Source of the DNA: Limanda limanda
Taxonomy: Eukaryota > Chordata > Actinopteri > Pleuronectiformes > Pleuronectidae
Direction: 5' to 3'
Assembly: GCF_963576545.1 (NCBI RefSeq)
Contig: NC_083641.1
Span: 18,871,523 to 18,935,522 of the forward strand
Length of the DNA stretch: 64,000 nucleotides
Under the pieces are notes generated by a model. It saw only the letters and a program-made list of their open reading frames with translations, searched no databases and was not told the DNA's origin. How positions within the stretch are numbered: position 1 is the stretch's first letter; each line of letters starts with the position of its first letter. Shown here piece by piece: positions 39,501 through 53,540 of the stretch. The position numbers were made by a program, and so were the translations under genes.

Positions 39501-42500
39501 ATAAGCATGACACTGTCCCTCTGGTGCTCCTCCACTGTGCACCCAGGCATGTTCAACGCCTTAATGTGTTCCCCAAGAGATCATCCCCACTGGTGTAGCC
39601 TTTAGAGCGTCTTAACAGAAGGTGCATCCTGATATGGATGACAAGTCCGCCCACGATTGGCTGCTGCAAAGTGCACACATGAGCAGTCACGTTCAGCACA
39701 CTGAGGCCGAGGAGGGACACGCAGCACAGGGTGTTACAGAACACACACAGTCACAGTGCTACTAGTTGGAGGTTTTTTCGGCTGTATGGGGGCCGTGTAG
39801 GAACGGGAGAGGAGTTGAGTTCATCTATAGCGTAAGGAGGTCATCATAGTCCCACATGGATAGACCTACAGTAATATCTTTGGATTGTACTGCTCCCAAT
39901 AAGTCAGCGCCAGCTCTGACGGGGCTATTCTTAACTTGCAGCGAGACAATGATGTAATGCCTGATGCACACACGCACACAGACACAGACCAGCCTGACTA
40001 ATGCAGCAGTCTTGAAAGAGGAAACAGTGTGTTTTGTTCTGTTTTCTATCAGCTGAAGGCCTGGTTAGTCAGCCCAGTGTGCGCTCTGCTTTAGATTAAA
40101 GGTGTCTGGCAAGAGCGTTCAGCACCAGTTGCCCACAAGTCAAAGTGCTTTTAACAAGCTGTACAGTTGATTCGGAGAGGGGCCTATGTGAAGGGCAAAG
40201 CTTTGATAAGACGGAGAGAAATGTGATTTTCAAGGGCGCAGAGGCAGATACGAGTCCAAATTCAGAGTATACGCGTATTGTTCCTTAGTGTTTGTTTGTA
40301 CTTGTACAATTTATATGAGAATCTATGCGAGTGCGCCCTTGTGTTTGTGACAAGGTGTTTGTGTGTGTGTGTGTGTGTGTGTCAGAGCTTAGCCCTGCAT
40401 GGTGTGTCACCTTGACAGAACAAAATCAGCATGAAATTCCCCAATCGTTCTCTGCTGATCTCTCATTAGCATAGTTAAGATATCTAACTGCGTCAGACAT
40501 GAGACACACATGCGTGCACAAGCACACACATTCACACACACGCAGCCCTTACCCCCAGCTGTAAGCTGTCAGTTCCTCTTATCTGTACAACGCACACACA
40601 CAGACAAACACACACACACAAAAACTGCTCTTTTAGCTGGCATGCTGATGAGCATCGCCTGCGTCTCTTGGCTGCCTGTCACCAGTCTGCCACCCATGAG
40701 CACCAATCAGATGTGATTGGCCTGACTGACAGGGCTCTCTTCATCACACTGACAGTTAACCCTGCTGTGTGTTCACAGAGATGTTGGTAAAATGCCTCCA
40801 GAAACTTGTCTTTCTTCCTTCTCCCTCTGTTTCTTTAATCTCTTATTTACCTCTTGCCTTGCCTGGTTTACGGCTCCACTTTGTCCATCTGTCTGCTCCC
40901 ATCTTTCCCTTTTTTCTCCCTTTTAAGCGGAATCATAGAAAACACTTAAACTGATCATAGCCCAGTAATCTCTGTTGTTAATGTGTCTCATCTATGTTAC
41001 TCACTACTTGCTATCGTTTACCCAATTCTCTTGCTGTGTCAGCATGTGACACATTCATTTTCCCCCTCTACAAAACCAAAGTTTATCTGGTAAACCAACA
41101 ATAGTCTTTGTTGATACAAAGGCTGATAGTGTGTCATTCAGTTTCCTTTATGGATACAGTGAAGTTGATACAGAATGTGAAAGCAAATTATGACCTTTCA
41201 CAGATGTGTGTTTTAAACTGTTGTGGCAAATCAAATCAAATCTCTGTTCTGTTCTTCTCTTTCTAATCTGGGAAGTTTTTGTGAGTATCAGTAGAGTCTG
41301 ACCGATACTGTTCATGCTTTGAAAACAATAAAAAAACCAGTAAGAACATATTGACCTTTATTTATTTGGCTCATGATAAAGACATTTAAATGTTTTATTG
41401 TTAAATGAAAAAAGTCACAAACAATGATGACTCTAATACAAGACTGCCTTTTTAAACTATAGACCAAATGGTAAAAAACAAACACATAAGTGATGAATAA
41501 AAACACACACAGCAAACACTATGCTAAACTTTTTTTTAATGTGTAAAATATTTAAGAAGATGTATCTTGAAATGTTTATGGCTGAATTTACTGCACAGCT
41601 GTTTCCTTTTGCACATATGTTAAACTACCCACAGAACCCTTTGATGGTTCATTAATCTGTGTCTGACACTGTCAGATGTTATTAGCTCTGTATCATGTTC
41701 TCTGCCTCAGCTCTGGATATAACTCACCTTATCACAACAGTGCTAGAAGCTGTGATATATATATATTTTTGTTCCTCGCAGTAACCAGTATTTCTCCAAA
41801 GGGAGGTCAGAGGTCAGGGTGAGCTCCAGAACACTTCTCCTGGAGCGGTTAGAGATTCATTGCCTTGCTCAAGGACACTTTACCAGGGCAAACGCTCGCT
41901 CTCGCAGGGCCTTGGAATGTAGTTATTCCGAGCTCACCACGCCACCTCGCAGCCCTTGTTTGTGTAATCTGCTACAGTGTGCTAATGTAGTGTGTGCTGT
42001 CTCTGCCAGATCCTGTACCTGTGCTGGAGCTGGCTCAGCAGCTGCAGCTGAAGCTCCAGAGGATGCACGACATTGAGACTGAGAACACCAAACTTCGAGA
42101 GACACTGGAGGACTACAACAAAGAGTTTGCAGATGTCAAAAACCAAGGTTAGAGAGGGGCACACGTGCAGAAACACACACACACGCAGACACTTTTGGGT
42201 TTATACTGTGGGACTTTGGCAAAGGCATGGAAGTAGGCCGCTTAGTTAATCACAGATAACCACACATCAATATTTTAATATTTCCGTCTCCTATATGGCC
42301 TCTCTCTTACCATTATGACCAGTTACATACATTAACAAAACTTATAAAGATGAGCGCATTCATAGAGTGACCTGGATGTGCAGGAGTAAAGCAATACATT
42401 AAGCCTATGGAACTGGATGACAAAGAATTAATATTTTCTAAACATATTTCCATTTAGTGTCATAGATACACCTGAGGTAGCTATGGGCCGACGGTAACAC

Positions 42501-45500
42501 GACTTCACTTCAAACATTCATCAGAAAAATGGCAGCAAAATCTCTTGATGTAAAACTGAGACACATCTTTGCTTCTGTACTTCAAGTTTAATTTCACTAT
42601 TTGATCTTCATGCTTACGGTGTACAGACAACTTCTCAGTGCAAATATGTAATAAGGTCAAAGAAACACATCTTAAGTCTTTTTCAAAGAGAGAGCCCATA
42701 TTTGAACATATTTGAATGCCTCATAAATTTTTCAGAAACACAAAAAATGTACACGGTTTTACATTTTCAAATAGGTTTTCAGGGGGAAAAAAAACACGGA
42801 GCACAGTTTCATGAATAAAAAACGACCGGCTACCTCAGGGTAAAGAAAGATGGAAAAACTGACAAAGGCAGAGAGACGAGTGAGAAGCGGTAATAAAAGT
42901 GGTGTAATTTCAGTCGAAAAGGAGGAGTGAGTGAGCGAGTGGGGAATGTTTTGGAATCCCCCCTTTCCTCAGTGAGAGTTAATTGGAACAGCTCGATAGC
43001 GGCAGGGTTCCATTCTGCCATTGATTTTCCTGTTCCCTCATCCTTTATCCCTCCTTCCAGCCTCAATAGATGGGGGATATTTAAACCCCAAAACACACCG
43101 TGGAACTCCCACTCCTGTTAAACACACACACACCGATCCGCCCGCACACTTGCACACACACATACAAAGAGTGCAGGGGCCATTGATCCCCGCAACCTAA
43201 ATGTTTAAAGTTCAGTTAAGCAGTTAAGGGGTAAGAGGGCTCTGAGGGGACTCTCCTCTATTGATTATGTGTCAGAGCAGTGAGACTGGAGTTTAAATCA
43301 CACACACACCCGCTCACACACACGCACACAAAGTGCTAAGAGCCCTCAGTCAAAGGCAGCGAGCAGCAATGCTCTTCATCATTGTCTCACTCACTTATAT
43401 CTTTCTCTGAGACACATACAAACGCACACACGAACACGCACGCACACACAGGTCTATTTATTACCCCAGTTATGTGTTAGATTTATTTGAGGCTGCCCCC
43501 ATACAGAGCTCAGCCGTCAGCAGGTTATGGGGTTTCAGCACTAATGCAGTCCTAATGAATACAGCATAATCTAAAGTTGGTGAACGTTGAATATTCTACA
43601 CCGGGCTGTAGATGTACAGATTAGGCCGGAGCCATACAGGCTGAGGCCTTCGTCTGTGCTGACAGAGGAAGAATGTGGGATATGAAACCTTTTCCTAAAG
43701 CAAAGGTTAAAAGCCTTACCGTCATCACTGCCATTTATCACACATATGAAACCCTTATATATCGGTTCTTTCTGTATTTTTTCCTATTGGCTGTATTTTG
43801 ACTCTTCCTTCCTTCTCTCTCAATACCCGTACTGCTTCTCCAGAGGTCACCATCAAGGCCCTGAAGGAGAAGATCCGAGAGTACGAGCAGTCTCTGAAGA
43901 ATCAAGCCGAGGACCTGGCCCAAGAAAAGCAGTTCCAGCTACACAACGACTATGCAGAGAAGGAGAGGTATGACTGTCGGCCCCCTGTGTGTTTGTGTGA
44001 GCACTACTGTCGCGGTGTTTCAACTAATAACCTCTGCATTATTTTGCTATTTTAAAGCTTTGGGTCATTGTGCTGCTTTGATTTTAATCTTTGAACCACA
44101 AGTTTAAGATTTTTCAGACTTTATTTAGCAGGATCTATTTACAACTTCATTTCTTCCTAGATAATAATCGTTTGACTGTTTCTCATATTTATCTGTTAAA
44201 TCAGATAATTGAAGCCCATTCTCTGACGTTGCTTTGCTTTTGCAGATGAATGCATGAATGAAAAATAACATATAAGACAATGCCAGCCTTTTTTTTTCTA
44301 ATGTGGGTGCTTGCAATTCGTTCTTTGATGGGAATCAACAACAGGCTTTTAGTTTCCGTCTGTGCCACAGTATATTTCAGCCATTTTGTTCAGAATAATT
44401 GCTGCTGTAGCAGCACATAACAGAACAAAACCCACCGACTGAATATAATGATAAAAACCATGCGTAGGTGTCTTTTTATTTTTATGCTATGAAAGAAATT
44501 CACTTTGATTTAGTATACTTCCTTTTCAACCCTCTCTCTTAGGTATTTCGAAGCGTGTGATTTTCAAATACACAGGAAACTTGTGCCAGTTATAAATAAG
44601 CTGAAAATTGTTGCTAGATATTTTAGGAACTGATAAAATCTATTCTAACGAATTAACTCTTGCAAAAGCTAGAATTCCTGCAGAGTCACTCTGATGCTGT
44701 CGGTTCCAAGGAAGAAACCGATTCAACATAGAAACGATTAAACTAATTGCCTCAGATGCAGGCAGCCATAACGTTGTTTCGCTTTGCAACAGACTTTCCT
44801 ACATTGTTCAGTTCATCCTTACTAAAATGAAGTTGGCCTTGTTAAATTATCATGTGAAGCCACAATCAGTTAAAGTTGTGAAGTGCAGGTGGAGAATCAA
44901 CCTGTCAGTCTTAAATATAGTCATCGTGGATAAGTACCTGCACCTTTTTGGATTTAAAGGGATCAATAAACAAGAGTCAAATTGGTGAGAACTCGTATGA
45001 TTAGCTGCTGCAGCCTCGGTGCTTGAAGAGGCAGAATATTTTGTTAAAGGTGCTGATGGACATGTAATAACTCAAAAACTACCGGGAAGAGGAAAAAGGC
45101 TGAAACCTTCAACCAATAGATTTAGAAACAGCTGATTTAAATTCAATACATGCAGTGCAGTATAGATACAGGAGAGGGTGTCTAAGGCCATGAGCCTATT
45201 TCAGTGTTACACCACTCATCCCCATACAAATATCCCAATTATATATTAACTCAAAACAGTTCAAGTTTAAATCCCGGTGAAACTCCTCAGGAATATAAAG
45301 GTGGCAAGCTTCATGTCCTGTCAAAGGGAAAATGTTAAAAGAAAGATTAGTTGAAAATATAAATAATGTTCTATTGGACAAGTTTGTTTATTTTACCAGT
45401 TTATTTAAAAGAACATCAGAAACAAAGGTCCCCTCATGAAACCACTTTAAATTCACTACATCTGCAGTTGTATTTGAAACTGGACCAAATTGCACAAACT

Positions 45501-48500
45501 CAATCAGTCTCCTAAACATGCCAAAGTCTTTTCATCAAGATCCATTAATTATTACCTGAAAAATGAAGGAAATTTCAGCAAAACGCTTTATCATACAATG
45601 TTAAAGAAAGCGAATGAAGAATTCAGCCTTCCGATTGAGATCTGCGCCAAAATGTAATGGTTTCTTCCCTGACCCATACCGCATCCTTCCAGGAAGTTTG
45701 GTGGTTATCCGACCAGTAGTTTTTGCGTAATCCTGTTAAATAACAGACAAACCAAACAAAAACACGACCTCTTTTAATCAGTGTGAATTGTTTTTAATGC
45801 TGCATTCAATCTCTTTGTTGCAACTTTACTAGTTTAGACAGGACACGTTAAAAAGTTCAACACTCTTTGCGTATTTTCAAAGTCTCAAAGCGTTTCACAA
45901 GTGACAAAGTGCTAATAGTCATTACGACGCTTGAGAGGATCTTGATTTCTAAAAGTCTCTGACACACTTCAGGTTGATAAATGAGGTGTGTGTACATTAA
46001 ACGCACATCACACTCTTCATGTTTTCCTTCACGTCAGTCATCTCGTCCGCTGTGCGGCGCGGCGTTAAAGCTTGTCGCTCCTTCCAGACGTACAGCAGAG
46101 GATCAATTGTCCAACTGTATTTCCTGTACGTCAGTGTTTTATAGGCCCCTTCCTGTCTGCAGAGAGCTGACTTCCTGTGTCTGAGAGGGGCAGTAAATGG
46201 ATGGCACCTTTGATGCAGTTTATCCTGCAAGGAGTGAGGGAAGGAGAGGGAGAGAGCGAGATGAAAGGATGAAGTAGGGGGCAGAAAAAAAGAGATGACA
46301 GGAGAGACAGATTGGTGGGGAAGGGGGGCATCAAAGAGCGCCATAAAGAGCGTCTTTGTGCTGTATTATTGATGTTTTTACACACAGTGGTAATTTCTCA
46401 GCAGAGCCCAACTTTTTATATGCTAAGAATGAATCTATTTTATCCTTGTGGTTTCTGTCACTGCCTCCCCCTTCTCATACTCAACCCTTGCTCTCTCTTC
46501 CTCTCTCGCTCTCTCTCTCTCTCCCTCTCCCCACCCCCTGGGTGCACTGTGCCCCAGTGGCCAGACATTCCTGCCTAATAGGGCTGCTTAATGAGGAGTG
46601 GGTTGTGTTGGGAGGTTTTTAGTGGGGAAAACACTTCAGAAATGGTGGGAAAACAGAGAATAGTTGCAGTTGCCACAAAGTGTGAAACCAGGATTTACTG
46701 ACTCAGTATCTCTTAACTGTGACTTTCTGCTCCCTCTCTTTTTTTTCCTCGCCTTCTTGTCTGCCTCTGTAGGAAACTCCAGGAGAGCCAGGACTCCATG
46801 TCCTCGAGGTTGGAAGAGGCTGAACATAAGGCCCAGTCCCTACAGACAGGTACCAAGCTCGCTCAGTCTTTTTACAGAACTGGGTAGTGATCTAACCAGC
46901 TCAAATAAAAAGGCAGCTTTAATCAATGAAAAGGAAGTTGCACTGGCTTTAAAGCCTCTGAAAACCTGTTTCAGATCTCAAGTATTCCTCATTAAATGTT
47001 CATTGATTGGTAAAGTAGGGGAAAAAAATCCCCAGTCATTATTAATTAATTTTACATTTGAAAATTTAATCTGCTTCATCTGGATTACATGGGTGGGTTT
47101 TGATCAGATTGACAGCGGCACGTCTCAGAAACTAGAACCTTTAATTTGAAATAATCAAAACTATTGTTACTTTGGAAAATCCTGTCTTGGTGTGGGCGTG
47201 CAGCTCGTAGTAAGAAGCTGATTTAAGAATGTTTTTGACAGCGTTAAAAGTTAAAATTACACAGCAGTCAAAGTTTTTCATCTAAATTCTGACGTGTGTG
47301 GCGGGGAAATTCACAACCACCTCCTCTCTCGTCTTTTACAGCACTTGAAACAACTCAGGCCGAGCTCTTTGATTTGAAGACAAAGTATGACGAGGAATCC
47401 ACAGCAAAGTACGTGTCTCGCTGATCTATGTGTGTGTGTTTGCGGGTGACTTTTCCCCTCTGGCTCCTCCATAGTCTGTTCCTGACATAATCATCCTGTT
47501 TAGTGAATATCCTTGCCTGGAAACTCCCCCCTTCTCACCCCAACAGCTGGATCGTCTCCCACAACGCTCAGCAGCCTCCAAATCCCAGCATTACCCACGC
47601 ACTGTAAATACTGACAGGGATTGTAATGCATTCTGCAGCTACAGCAAAGCACCAAAATAGAGATTTTTGTTGTTGACTTATTTCATTCTGATGCTGTAGT
47701 TTTAAAGTGATGTCTCTGATTCATCCGGATCGGGCCAGAGAGGGGGGGGGGACGGAGGGTCGCTGTGAGATCTCAGACTTTAAGCCACAAAGGCTTCTGA
47801 CAGGACCTGCGAGATAAGGTTGCTTCAATTACTTGAGCTGTGGGCATCTATCATTATTGATCTTATAGCAGTGGCGAGGATAAGAACAGAAGCTTTTCCA
47901 TGTCACCACTCCACACTGTGAAGTGGCACTTTATGACATTCACACTGGTCGTTCCCTCTGGGTTCGTAACGTGAACCACTCAAGCATCCGGACCACATTC
48001 ACTAAAGCCGTTTTGAGACACGTATTCTGGAGGATGTCCACACGGTTGGGTCTAGACTTTCTCTGGAGTTTGCTTTTCACACATGAACGACGCAGCAGGA
48101 GATTCTCCGGTTAGAAGTGTTCACAACAACACAGAATCCTCTGGGACGTTCAGGCCACGACGTAAAAATTCTGTTGCGGAATTATCACGTTTTTTTATTT
48201 ACAGCGCATCATCACGAGCGTCGACCCTAATCAACTAAATCTCTCTCGACATGTTTGTTGGTGTCTCCTACGTGTGTGGCACCTGAGATAGCATCATGAG
48301 TTAGAAACATCACCTCACTCGCTCGTGGTGAATCCTCCAGAGGGTCTCCTGCTCTTATCTCATTATCCGGAGCTTTTACAAGGGGATGGCAGGAAGAACT
48401 CTGGTCAATGTCTGTAGCCTCTCACACGGACGTTTGCGCTCTTGCATACAGCCTTTCCAGCGAGTGGCAGGAGATTATGAATAGTTTGCTGCAAGTCAGA

Positions 48501-51500
48501 ATGCAGCTAGAGTTTCAAATTCTAAGGAGAAAAATGGAGCCTTTCTTGTCGTTTTACTCGTAGTTTCTACTTCAAGAAAAAAATCCAGGGTTGTCAAGGG
48601 CATCCTGACGCACCCCACACACGGAGTACGAGAGAGTATCAACTTGGCTTTCAACGTTTTCCCCTATCCCCGTTTACCATGCCCCAAACTCACCGTGTCT
48701 CCATTAACAGAGTTGTTAAATTGATTGGCTGTTAAAAACAGATTGATCCCTTTTCTCTCATCTTCACAAAACACTTTTCCCCCCCTCTCTTCCACCTCCC
48801 TCACTCCCACCCTTTATCCTTTATCTCCCACATTGTGCGTTTGTGTGTGTAAGAGGATAGGCCACAGGAAGATATTACATGCAGTGTAATGGCTGTAATC
48901 AATAGGTTTCATAGTCTTGCAGAGCCTCCCCCCACAACTCTTTATTTTCCCTTCCTTGTGACTCCATTGCCCCGCTCCTCTACTTTTCTCTCATTTCTTT
49001 GCACGTCTTTCTTCCTTTTTCCATCCTTGTCTCTTCCTTTTATGTCAGAAGAAAACACATTTTGAAAAGATATAGTAGGCCCCATTTGCTTACAGAAGCT
49101 AATAAACACATGCCCGCCCAAATCCACATCCACACACACACACACACACACACACACTCATCCGCTCACTTGTGAGCCTGAGGCAGTCAGGGTCCTTGAC
49201 TATGTGGCGTGCTGTGATCTGAAATTTTAATGCAACGCTTTAAAGCACACACAAACCCTCTCTAACCCTGCACCCTCCCAGTCCTTGGAGTCCTTCCCCC
49301 GTTTACTGCTTGGCTGAGCAAATCGCCAGTGTTTGGCTGAACACAACTTTTAACCCTTCGACTGCATATATTTGGGCTCTTCAAAACACAAACGGCATCC
49401 ATACCATGCACTTTTCCACACAAACACAGACGTCCGCACACACACACACACGCACACATACACACACGCATGCTCACACTCTCACACACTCTCACTTGCT
49501 CTAAACTTTCCACTAAGGAGGACATTGCGTGACAAATCCCCCATCCTCTTGCTGCATTTGGGTAATCTGCCTTTTAAAATACACACACACACACAGGGAC
49601 ATACACACACTGCCTGAGAATTTGGTCGATGTTGCAGTGCCCAGAGTGTGTGAGCGTCAGCGGGAGGCGGGCTTGCAGATGTAGCATAGCCCCCTCTCTG
49701 TGCTGGCGCTGTGAGGGTCTAGCTGGCCGCGCTTTACTCGTTTAGTCCCTGTTAAAGATTAATGATATATTGATCCCTTGCCCCACAGGATGCTGTCTGT
49801 GTGTGAATGTGTGTGTGTGTGTGTGTGCTAGTCTGTATGTTTGTGTGAAGCTTTATCTCTGTATAAACACTTGATACCATTTTAGGAAAAATGTAATTGC
49901 TGATAATTAGACAACAGTCAATAGGCTTTTCTCTCTGCTGTCCATCTCAAGTATACACAAAAATGGTTCAACACACACACTTACATGCACAGATATACAC
50001 ACTCTCTCAGCTAGCTTCTTTTTAAGCCTCCTTGAAATCCCCAAGGTAACACGCTGTGAAAACGCAATGTGGAGAAAGCCAAGGAAAGAAAAGGAATGGA
50101 GTGATGAAAGCTAGAGGGCAAAAAGTGAGCCAGCGGCTGCGGGCTACAGCGAGGAAGAGGGGATAAGAGCGTGATAGAGGAGGGAAATGAAAATCTAAAT
50201 CAGGGGAATATCCTGCTGGCACCGAGGACAGAGGCCGAGGAAGAGAGGGCAAAAGATGAGAGAAGGGAGGTGGAAGGAGGAAAAAAAAGATGAAAGAAGA
50301 GAAAGTGCAGGGCAATAGGAAGGGTACAGGTTGGGGGGGAAAGGATAGAGGCAGGCAGAGGGTGGAAGAGAAAAGCAGTTGAGTGAGGAGCAAGAGAGAG
50401 AAGATGATAAGAGATGAAAAGGGCCTGTCTGAGACGGAGGAAGTACAGTAGGGGCTTAGAGGCTCTGGGCTTGTTTCTGAAGTCCTACAGTACTCACTGA
50501 TGTCACTGGGTGCACCCGTCGGCTTTCATGGTACAAAAGAGTGTGTGCAAGTGTGCGTTTCTCCTGTGGAGCTGTGCATCTACTCCATAGCTCCTCCCTG
50601 TGGCTGCTGTATGGAGCTTCGCAGCCAAGTTTTGGTGGTGTAAAATCAGGCTTTATCATTATGTAGGACCCTCCCTTTACAGTTCAGTGTTTGATGAAGT
50701 AATCTCACTGGGTGCATTGGCTGGCCGCGGACGGTTCCTGCCCTGCCCAGCGACTGCCTGACTGTATCAGGATATGGAGAAAATCCCTTCCCTGTGATCT
50801 GCTTTGGCCCTCTGCCTCTAGCTTTGCCTTTATAATTCCCAAATACAGCCAAATCCAAAGGTTATTTAAGAAGACTTTGTGCATCTGTACTTTGATTAAA
50901 TGATCACATTTAGGGCAGGAATGGTGGTGTATTTGGGTTGCATTACTACCCGTAAACACTCTCCATTACAAGCTTTTCTGGCTTGTTGGCTCTCTGACCT
51001 CACATGTGTGTGCGGGAGCACAATTGAGCGTGCACGTGGGTCCGGCACACTATAGCTTAAGATGGGATAAAAGCTGGTGAGGTAGCGTTCTATTATGTTG
51101 CTTAAATGCATACTAGATCCTTTTAACTGTTGGGGAAAGAATAAAAGCGGAGAGTGAAAAGCTCTCCCACCCACATCTGACTCTTTTTGCTGCATTGCCT
51201 GTGGCACAACGTTGACCTAATATCAACTGTGTCTGTTTTGTTAAACACATTCAAATCAGTAGTACTCAAGCCTATGGGACATAACACTGTTTCGCATACT
51301 GTGGCACACAAACACAAAAGCTGCGTGGGTTATTGGGTTCACTATCAAAAGATTGCAGTGAAATCAAAAGGTCTTAATGGACGCAGCAGCGCACATATGC
51401 GCTCACGTCTTTGCACTCAACGTCAATCAACCGTGTGTTCTTATCAGGGAGTTGTGTCTTAAATATACACGCACGCACACAGCATTTTTTACACTGCACT

Positions 51501-53500
51501 GAACACTATATGCATAAAGTTTCCATGCATTTGTTAATTGTAACCGCCTCATAAAGTAACGTATATTAAAAATGTACTACGCAAACGCACACCCTTGGCA
51601 ACTTATTAACACACAGGGTAATCATATTGTTCATGGTTTATAACCTGAAAAAATAACAAAAATATAAAAGTGTATTGGTTGTTAAGTGTGGTTTGGTTTC
51701 TCCCCAAAGTTTCTTCCACATCTCTCTTTGTCCTCTGGAAAGTGATAGGTGTTCACCTCCCTCATGAAACAGGGTTATTAAACTACTTCTCCGAAGTCCA
51801 ATGAGAGGTGGTATTATGGGGATGTATTCCTGCTGTCTGACCTCTAGCAAGTGAGAGGTGAACCATGGCCTCCATCCAGACCATTAGTCAGACACAATCA
51901 CACAGCTTCATAGCAGATTAGTCTGCTGTATTAGGACTTAGAGCTCTATTAATGTAATCCCTCTGTTTTAGTGTGGCCTGGGTTTAGGGGCTTACATGTG
52001 CACACCCACACACAAAGACACACACGCACACGTATATACATGTATGCACGCACACATACAAGCTGTTTGGGTTATGGAGTTCACAATCAATGGATTAAGG
52101 TGAAATTTAGACAGTAGCTTAATGGACACGGCACTGACGTTCTCTAAATTGACGTGCTCTCAGAACAATCGCACACACATGTGATGTGTGCATCATCTTT
52201 CCACTCAACCATGCCTTGCTTTCATTTTGTGAGCTGTATTTCAGCGAGTCTCTTTTTAGCACAGTCACATGCTCTGCCGTGTGGTTCTCCACAGTAATAG
52301 TTAATGTCTCTTTCAGGGCCGATGAGATTGAGATGGTGATGACAGACCTGGAAAGAGCCAATCAGGTAAATATGCTCAGTGTTTTTCGGTGTAGATTATA
52401 ATAAGCATCGTTCATCAAACCAAGCCCCTCATCTTTATTGTTTTATTATTTTTTTTTACGTTTATTTGACATAAATTTGACAAAAATATAAGATCACATC
52501 AACAGCGCATCCCTCTGCCAAGGCTCACACCGTATTTCTTCATGTTAAAGAAAGTGATAGATCAGCCTTTTTTATCCGGATCTGCACCCAAAGTATATCG
52601 TCTCTTTGAAATTGGATAAGTCCTTTTTTCTTAATCCTTCATGACAGAGGGAAAAATGTGCGTGTATGAAGCAAATTTGATGAAAAGGATCATGTGTAGT
52701 GGTATTCTTTTTTTTCACCCTATTAAAATGATATCATTCTTAAAGGAACTTAAACTAACAAATACTGAGTTTATTCTTCTAATTCATCATTCTCTTGTCA
52801 TAGACATCAGCTGTTGTCAAAAATCACAACGTTATGATGTTTCACTAGCTGACATGTTTCTTCATTAGGTCGAACACGCCCCGCTGCTGTAATTATTCAC
52901 ACCAGCACCAAATGTGTTAAATTAATCTGCTGCTGAAAATAGTCCCCAACAATTCAACCATTTATCCCTGTTGACAGGCCTCAGATGTTATTTATCTTTT
53001 TCTAAAAATCAAACTGTATATTTTTGACCCTCTTTCTTTTATGATTGACATCAGTAGGAACAAACAAGCTTAGGATTGATTGAGGCTGGAAAAGTTTTGA
53101 CAGACTTTCAACTTTGACAATGAGGAGAAAAAAAAAAAGAATTCAACCTTTATACTTATAAATACAAGTATATTTATTCTTTCAGAATCTGTAAAATGTG
53201 GCTTATACTAACAAATGATTCTCACTGTGAGGGCCGGTGGTTGTTTTACATGTTTATTACACACCTACTAAACCCGTCCAGCTGAAATAAGCCCCATGGC
53301 GAGCCCTCTGCCCCTGTGTTGTAAATATTCCTGTGGTATCTGTTAATGTCATTGTTGTTAACTTTCATTATTAGCCCAAGAGTATGATTTGTGGTTAAAG
53401 GGGTAGCATAGGCATGTAATGTTAATATTAGCCTAAAGGTTAGCACTCCAACTATAATGCTACACACACACGCACGCACGCACGCACACACACACACACA

Positions 53501-53540
<40 letters not shown>

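Larger units (their letters stand above)
43968..46772 (+). other. cux1: cux1 intron 6
   Basis: A 2.8-kb intron. It contains a minus-strand copy of the fish interspersed repeat (about 45460-45765), a purine tract at 46225-46330 and a pyrimidine tract at 46470-46540. No further exon was recognised. Confidence 0.8.
47409..52316 (+). other. cux1: cux1 intron 8
   Basis: A 4.9-kb intron. It holds CA repeats near 49133, 49439 and 49580, a TG tract at 49808-49828, a large purine-rich tract at 50055-50415, and two diverged direct copies of a roughly 130-base sequence (about 51308-51434 and 52060-52212). No additional exon was recognised. Confidence 0.8.

Noticed and set aside
46664..47149. 161-codon plus-strand frame over exon 7
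   Set aside because: It reads exon 7 in the wrong frame and runs into the intron. The CUX1 frame with splice sites fits better.
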